Below the pieces are notes generated by a model. That model was not told the origin of the DNA, did not search any database, and was given only the letters and a program-made list of their open reading frames with translations. Positions 61,390 through 64,000 of a stretch of DNA of 64,000 nt are shown piece by piece. The stretch spans positions 2,431,351 to 2,495,350 of the forward strand of contig BSYO01000014.1 in NCBI GenBank assembly GCA_033239525.1, in the 5' to 3' direction. This DNA comes from Nepenthes gracilis (lineage: Eukaryota > Streptophyta > Magnoliopsida > Caryophyllales > Nepenthaceae). Made by a program: the position numbers and the translations under genes. The first letter of the stretch is position 1. Every line of letters begins with the position of its first letter.

Positions 61390-62051
61390 GTGTGATGACG
61401 TTAGACTGGAGCGGTACAGCGCAACACAAGAGAGAGAATGAGTTGTTCTGGCGAGCGGGAGTTGTGAAAGAGAGAGAGAGAGAACACGCAAGTTTTTGTG
61501 AAAAACCCTCCGTTGAAATGAGGGAAAAACCACGAGGCTAGAAGCTGAAAGAGATCTTTACTATTTGATCGTTGTTGTGTAAAATACAAAGTTCGGAGAG
61601 ATACTTTCTTTTCTTTCTTTTAGCCTTTTTACTTGCCATGAGATCCCTCACTTATGCCCTAAGTGGATATTTATAAGAGTAAAGGTAGCCGTTAAATGCC
61701 CACGTGGCTCAAGGCCTTTTCTTATCATTTAGTTAGACTTATCTTGGCTAATGTCGATCTTGAGGTGACAGGCATGCTTTCTCTTTTATTCTTGATTTTA
61801 GTACAATTGAAAGTTGGTTGTCGGACCTCGGGGAGAGTCCTCGCCCTTCTTTTCTCAACCTTTGGATGGAAATCTTGCCAATCGCGCTTGTTCTCGAGAT
61901 AATGAGATGGTTCTTGTAGTTAATGAGTTCTATTACCAACTCTTTGATTTCATTGCGGAATGTCATCGGGTTTCTTGACACCTTACTTGGTTCTTTCTCT
62001 CTCGTCCCGTCGTCCCATTCTTTTAGGGACCCCGGGTATTGGAACCCAACA
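61390..62051 (-). mobile_element. 5' LTR of the Tat-like gypsy element
   Basis: On the minus strand this starts with TGTTGGGTTCCAATACCCGG at 62051. It includes a TATA box (CTTATAAATATCC at about 61680-61668), a CT-rich transcribed part with (CT)n at about 61470-61480, and ends near 61395 (..ACGTCATCACA) before gag. The exact 3' limit and PBS are uncertain. No second LTR is found at the other end, so the element is 3'-truncated. Confidence 0.6.
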
Positions 62052-62690
62052 ATTTATATTATAAAAAATAAACAAAAATAAAAATATTGTTTTCTTTATT
62101 TCTAAACATTAAATCCCAACCGTTGATATTTGATCGAAGGGTTAAAAGTCGCAGACGCTAATGTTACCTATTCAGTCCCCATTTGACCCTGCTCTTTTTC
62201 TTTTTTTAATTAAAAAGAAAAAAAAAATCGAGTTTACTTGTAACCCGCCGGTCACGCTAATTTGCCGTTTCTCACACTCAGCTCCCATGTCATACTCTCA
62301 GGGGCATTAGAATTGCATAAAATTACGGTCCCAACCTGCAACGGCTGCCGACATAATAGTCGGGGCAGGATTGTAATTGCAATTCTAAGCAAACAAAAAA
62401 AAAAGGAAAAATAAATGTCAATGAAAAATTGTTGACTCAAAGCACATAAAAGTGGTCAAGATCTTAATCAAATGCATAACATGATATAACAAACCCCTTT
62501 TATAAAGATATAAAATAAAGTGAGTGAATAAATCTACATCTTATTAAATGCACGAGGAACCATTCATTTTCAAATATATTTTCAACTATTTGCCCATTTT
62601 CAACATTTTTCAAATTTTTGATTTTATCTTTTTTTTTTTCAAAAATAAAGGATTATTATTAAAAATAAAATATGATTCATGATTTTACTC
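62052..62690. other. AT-rich spacer, no gene seen
   Basis: Unique AT-rich DNA between the gypsy LTR and a copia gag remnant. It includes poly-A/T tracts at about 62200-62225 and 62390-62415. Nothing is identifiable. Confidence 0.5.
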
Positions 62691-63590
62691 TAAATGCATC
62701 CTAATCTATATGCATAATACATGAGAGAGCTACCTTAGCTTTAGAAGCTAAGTACTCTTCCTTGTCCCAAATCCATTTCTCCGAAAACTGGGTTGGCCAA
62801 TTTGAGTATATATGGGTTGAACCAAGCCTATTTTCTTTGAGGTCACATTTGACGTTCCTAGTCAAGCTCGGTATTGTTTCTCTTAAGCGGTGCACTTTAT
62901 ATGTTAGTTTTATTTTTATAGAGAATCTACCTTGATACTTCCTACAAGAAGTGTTATGACAATAGAGTCGAATATGATTATGTTCGCTGCTGGAATAACA
63001 CGCAAGGACAAAATCTCAAAGGAGAGTGGAGAACATTAGAGAGTGATCTAGGCAACGTTTTAGATAAAATAATGGGAGATTTTCTAGCTGGGCACTTAGA
63101 ATGCATGAGAATTCTTCTAGGGTTCACATAAAATGTTACTTTCATCGAGAGACCATTACTTGCCTAAGACCTCATATTCAAGTTTTATCTTGGTATACTT
63201 GGCCTATGTAAAGGACAATAGAGGCAGATATGATTGAAGATACAACAATAGTGACAAGTAAGTCCTGATCTAATTAAAATAAAAAGCTTGGGTGCTTTAT
63301 TGAGCCTAATAGTAGGGTGACTCCGTATGGTCTTAATGCCGTTTGGGCTAATGTGTCCTTTTCTAGAACTTGCACATGAAGATACAATCTTCCTAGAGAA
63401 AATAGCCATATTCATGTGAGTCTTGAATTGAGTCCAAGGAGGGGCTAGCTTGAGCTTCTTTTCTTGATGGATTGAAGTGTCTTCCTTACCTTCTACGGTA
63501 CTCTTGGTAGCCTGTACAAAAACAACTTTTGTGAGGTAGGTCATTTGAGAATTCGTTTTGCAAAATCAAGCCTTTGTTTTTTTTTTTTCT
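62691..63590 (-). pseudogene. Ty1/copia Gag remnant with CCHC zinc knuckle
   Basis: Minus-strand frame 63544-63185 ends with CHYCCIFNHICLYC at 63256-63215, a perfect C-x2-C-x4-H-x4-C knuckle. It is preceded by basic, Ser/Lys-rich sequence. Downstream (62895-62701) a second frame has FSEKWIWDKEEYLASKAKVA, resembling the post-knuckle 'WV.K' segment of plant copia (SIRE-like) polyproteins. Stops separate the two. Distinct from the adjacent gypsy element. Confidence 0.55.
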
Positions 63591-64000
63591 AGTTACTTTG
63601 CCTAAACACAATATATAGTCAAATTTATTTGTACTTTCTATGAACATTTTCAATTAGGCTCTAGTTTTTTCAAGTTCATTTTCAATATATTTTATCATGT
63701 CTCTTATTATAAGATTTTCATCACATGAGATTTTTAAAACCTATTCCTTTTTGGACAAATAATTTTAAAAAATTTTCCCTTCACTAGACTATTTTTCAAC
63801 TTTTTTTGAAAGAGTTTTTGTTGTTTGTTTAGTTACTAGACTATTATGTATAATTTGTTAAATGTATTTTAGAGTTCACTCAACTTAGTGTCAAATTTGG
63901 AGTCTGACTAATTAGAATTATGATATTTTTCATTATAATATAATGTAGGTTCATCATTGCTCTCAACACGATATACAAATACCATATAATTAGAGCGTCT
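63591..64000. other. AT-rich terminal region, no gene seen
   Basis: AT-rich with T-runs. By position on the minus strand it would encode the upstream part of the copia Gag, but no continuous frame is visible. Ends with the window. Confidence 0.4.

Overview
This is nuclear DNA from a flowering plant, probably a dicot. It is AT-rich, has intron-like and TATA-box signals, and is dominated by plant LTR-retrotransposon debris plus one tandem gene array. I see no bacterial, plastid or viral genome organisation and cannot name the species.

The core (about 3.6-6.4 kb and 13.6-52.5 kb) is a tandem array of about 3.55-kb units. Each unit carries one minus-strand gene for a small secreted protein of about 130 residues: a signal peptide, a proline-rich linker, then four cysteines spaced like the plant prolamin-like/ECA1 (DD11-type) reproductive secreted proteins. 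Twelve copies are visible. Copies 1 (4603-4995), 6 (28278-28670) and 7 (31832-32221) read through; the other nine carry small indels at a few recurrent sites. Those sites are mostly CG or CAG/CTG (CHG) contexts, so many breaks may be consensus errors at methylated cytosines rather than true pseudogenes. Each unit also holds a TATA box for the gene, a second TATA-plus-pyrimidine-leader signal on the plus strand with no ORF behind it, and a short GC-richer island with a hairpin.

The left flank (1-3.59 kb) and the segment separating unit 1 from unit 2 (6.43-13.6 kb) hold two copies of one non-autonomous retroelement. In plus orientation each has a degenerate 'gypsy-type transposon' antisense ORF with an 80-bp intron, then minisatellites of about 24 bp and 28 bp, then a nested 0.41-kb TRIM-like element with a 5-bp target duplication, then a minus-strand LTR of about 300 bp with a methionine-tRNA-type primer-binding site. 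The array was therefore interrupted by the element or rearranged around it. 6.43-8.3 kb is unrecognised repeat-like DNA.

The right flank: 52.5-55.2 kb is AT-rich without recognisable genes. 55.25-62.05 kb is a decayed minus-strand Ty3/gypsy element of Tat-like organisation: 5' LTR, gag, protease, RT, RNase H and integrase, then 43-bp tandem repeats, then an antisense ORF, with the 3' LTR missing. 62.7-63.6 kb holds a decayed minus-strand Ty1/copia gag remnant with a CCHC zinc knuckle. The only plausible host genes are the secreted-protein family members.
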